DNA from: Lutimonas zeaxanthinifaciens
GTDB lineage: Bacteria > Bacteroidota > Bacteroidia > Flavobacteriales > Flavobacteriaceae
Direction of reading: 5' to 3'
NCBI RefSeq assembly: GCF_030503675.1
Contig: NZ_CP129964.1
Span: forward strand, 806,001 to 870,000
Length of the DNA: 64,000 nt
Part shown: piece by piece, positions 63,296-64,000 of the stretch
Layout of the letters: the number at the start of each line of letters is the position of its first letter
How positions within the stretch are numbered: the first letter of the stretch is position 1
Notes under the pieces: generated by a model
Told to the model about the DNA's origin: nothing
What the model saw: the letters and a program-made list of their open reading frames with translations, nothing else
Database searches by the model: none
Position numbers and translations under genes: made by a program

Positions 63296-63300
63296 ACTAT

Positions 63301-63675
63301 AAATATTTCAACTATTGAAATTAAATTCAAAACTAACGAAGATGCAAGATAGAAAAAGAAAATGGAATTATCAAATAAAGTCTACAGATTAAGTAGGTGT
63401 TAAAATCATAAAAATCTTAATATCAAGTGATTATCTGTCTAATAAAAAGCATTTATATGGCTTAAACTATAGAAAAAAACATAATAGTAAAATTTTTATA
63501 TCTTTCGAGACGCCAAATTAGTGGTTTCTGGGTATAAACCTCATGGTTTTCAGGTAGCTTAAAAAATACCTGATTTCGCTATTGGTTTGTAACTCATTTG
63601 CCGATACATTTGGTGTATTGGCTTGTTATAGCTGATAAAAACATACATACAGAACAAATCTAAAAGTTTATTATT
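63301..63675. other. Upstream region of the last gene
   Basis: An AT-rich stretch without a coding frame. It contains an inverted repeat CAGGTA/TACCTG near 63551-63572 and the promoter at 63582-63612. Nothing else was recognised. Confidence 0.5.
63582..63612 (+). promoter_or_regulatory. Consensus promoter for the exported protein gene at the window end
   Basis: TTG (63582-63584), 20 nt, TACATTTG (63605-63612). A leader of about 55 nt precedes the ATG at 63676. The CAGGTA/TACCTG inverted repeat just upstream (63551-63572) could be a regulator site. Confidence 0.7.
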
Positions 63676-64000
63676 ATGAAAAATTTTACTATTGCAATTG
63701 CCGTATTGTTGGTTATGGCTTCTTTTACTACCAACTTAACTAACTCATCTTCAACGGTTTTGTCAGATTACGAAGGAACTTTATTAGAATCTGCTCCAAT
63801 CATGGAAAATAATGATGGAGAAGTTTCGGTAACATTTACAGTAGATCAGAATGTTATAGTTTCTTCTGCATTAATCGGTGCTTCCAATGAAATATTTTTA
63901 GTGGAAAATGGTGATTCGAACTCATCGAAAACCGTGACCCTTGATCTTCAACCAGTCGATGGTAAGGTTAAAACTGCCTTTAACAACATTTATGAAGACA
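63676..64000 (+). CDS. Exported protein of unknown function, 3' part outside the window
   Basis: ATG 63676 opens a frame running to the window edge (108 complete codons). The start MKNFTIAIAVLLVMASFTTN is a signal peptide. The mature part is acidic and rich in Ser, Asn and Val (for example NNDGEVSVTFTVDQNVIVSS), without cysteines so far, and looks like a beta-rich secreted protein. A consensus promoter stands upstream. No family was recognised. Confidence 0.75.
   Translation, partial: MKNFTIAIAVLLVMASFTTNLTNSSSTVLSDYEGTLLESAPIMENNDGEVSVTFTVDQNVIVSSALIGASNEIFLVENGDSNSSKTVTLDLQPVDGKVKTAFNNIYED

Larger units (their letters stand above)
62321..63300 (+). repeat. Array of six palindromic repeat units (hairpin stem AAGGAGAGAAG/CTTCTCTCCTT)
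   Basis: Six imperfect copies of the same stem-loop, all in one orientation, start at 62332, 62521, 62724, 62905, 63081 and 63246, so spacing is 189, 203, 181, 176 and 165 nt. Each has a purine arm, a middle of about 28-43 nt, and a pyrimidine arm. In all six a T/A tail follows; in units 2-5 it reads TTACTATTTT. Units 3 and 4 are identical at 52 of 53 positions over 62702-62754 and 62883-62935, including a 33-nt all-purine run ahead of the stem. Spacers are mostly unique. No open frame is kept across units. I do not know this element. Confidence 0.85.

Noticed and set aside
62321-63300. CRISPR array
   Set aside because: Units are 50-65 nt imperfect palindromes with spacing of 165-203 nt, spacers are long and partly homologous, and no cas gene is in the window.
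62321-63300. Integron attC cassette array
   Set aside because: No GTTRRRY core sites flank the hairpins, there are no cassette genes between them and no integrase gene was seen.

Overview
The window looks like a low-GC chromosomal segment from a member of the Bacteroidota, most likely Flavobacteriaceae. Four things point there. Several promoters fit the Bacteroidetes pattern TTG-N18..21-TAnnTTTG. Proteins of flavobacterial type are present: exosortase XrtF with its partner, DUF6048, DUF6452 and DUF4293 proteins, and S16 and Rho with long extra segments. DnaE carries a fused proofreading domain. Shine-Dalgarno signals before genes are weak. No phage, insertion sequence, CRISPR array or rRNA operon was seen.

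Layout. 1-1100: the end of a secreted protein gene and a tiny Cys/Lys-rich protein gene. 1102-5082: 2-oxoglutarate dehydrogenase E1 and E2. 5094-9795: a TolC / HlyD / two-permease export operon with no ATPase gene. 9865-11289: a lipoprotein and a uracil-DNA-glycosylase-like protein. 11331-18389: an exopolysaccharide operon (Wzz-like, flippase, EpsG-like, Wzy-like, GT4, GT2) that ends in the 3' remnant of an initiating sugar transferase. 18541-23259: FadL-type porin, low-complexity lipoprotein, proS, tRNA-Glu and rpsT. 23356-28874: the rod-shape operon mreBCD-mrdA-rodA. 29047-32431: purH, an MFS transporter and a free methionine sulfoxide reductase. 32478-34027: exosortase F pair and a metal-binding lipoprotein. 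34065-40252: pyrG, a small lipoprotein, then a seven-gene minus-strand cluster (rlmD, DUF6452, DUF6048, two overlapping tiny membrane genes, a SUI1-family gene and a nucleoside phosphorylase). 40343-47269: dinB, pckA, DUF423, a saccharopine-dehydrogenase-like gene, trmN-rimM and rpsP. 47497-59038: dnaE, a Rieske oxygenase divergent from a dimethylargininase-like gene, mpl, era, an NhaC-type antiporter and a serine hydrolase. 59077-62112: initiator tRNA, rho and a DUF4293 gene. 62113-63675: a 1.56-kb gene-poor stretch. 63676-64000: the start of another exported protein.

Most of the window is core metabolism, envelope growth and translation, so the accessory signals stand out. The strongest is in the gene-poor stretch at 62.2-63.3 kb. 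A consensus promoter precedes six copies of an 11-bp-stem hairpin, spaced about 165-200 bp apart. The copies share long polypurine arms and are separated by spacers that carry their own unrelated stem-loops. I cannot assign this to any system I know. It behaves like a tandem structured-RNA or DNA-hairpin array rather than a gene, CRISPR array or integron.

Other points of note are the sugar-transferase remnant that ends in a 23-bp inverted repeat, the tiny Cys-rich protein behind a textbook promoter, the overlapping 55- and 56-residue membrane proteins, and the TTG-started xrtF followed by a possible 24-residue hydrophobic peptide.
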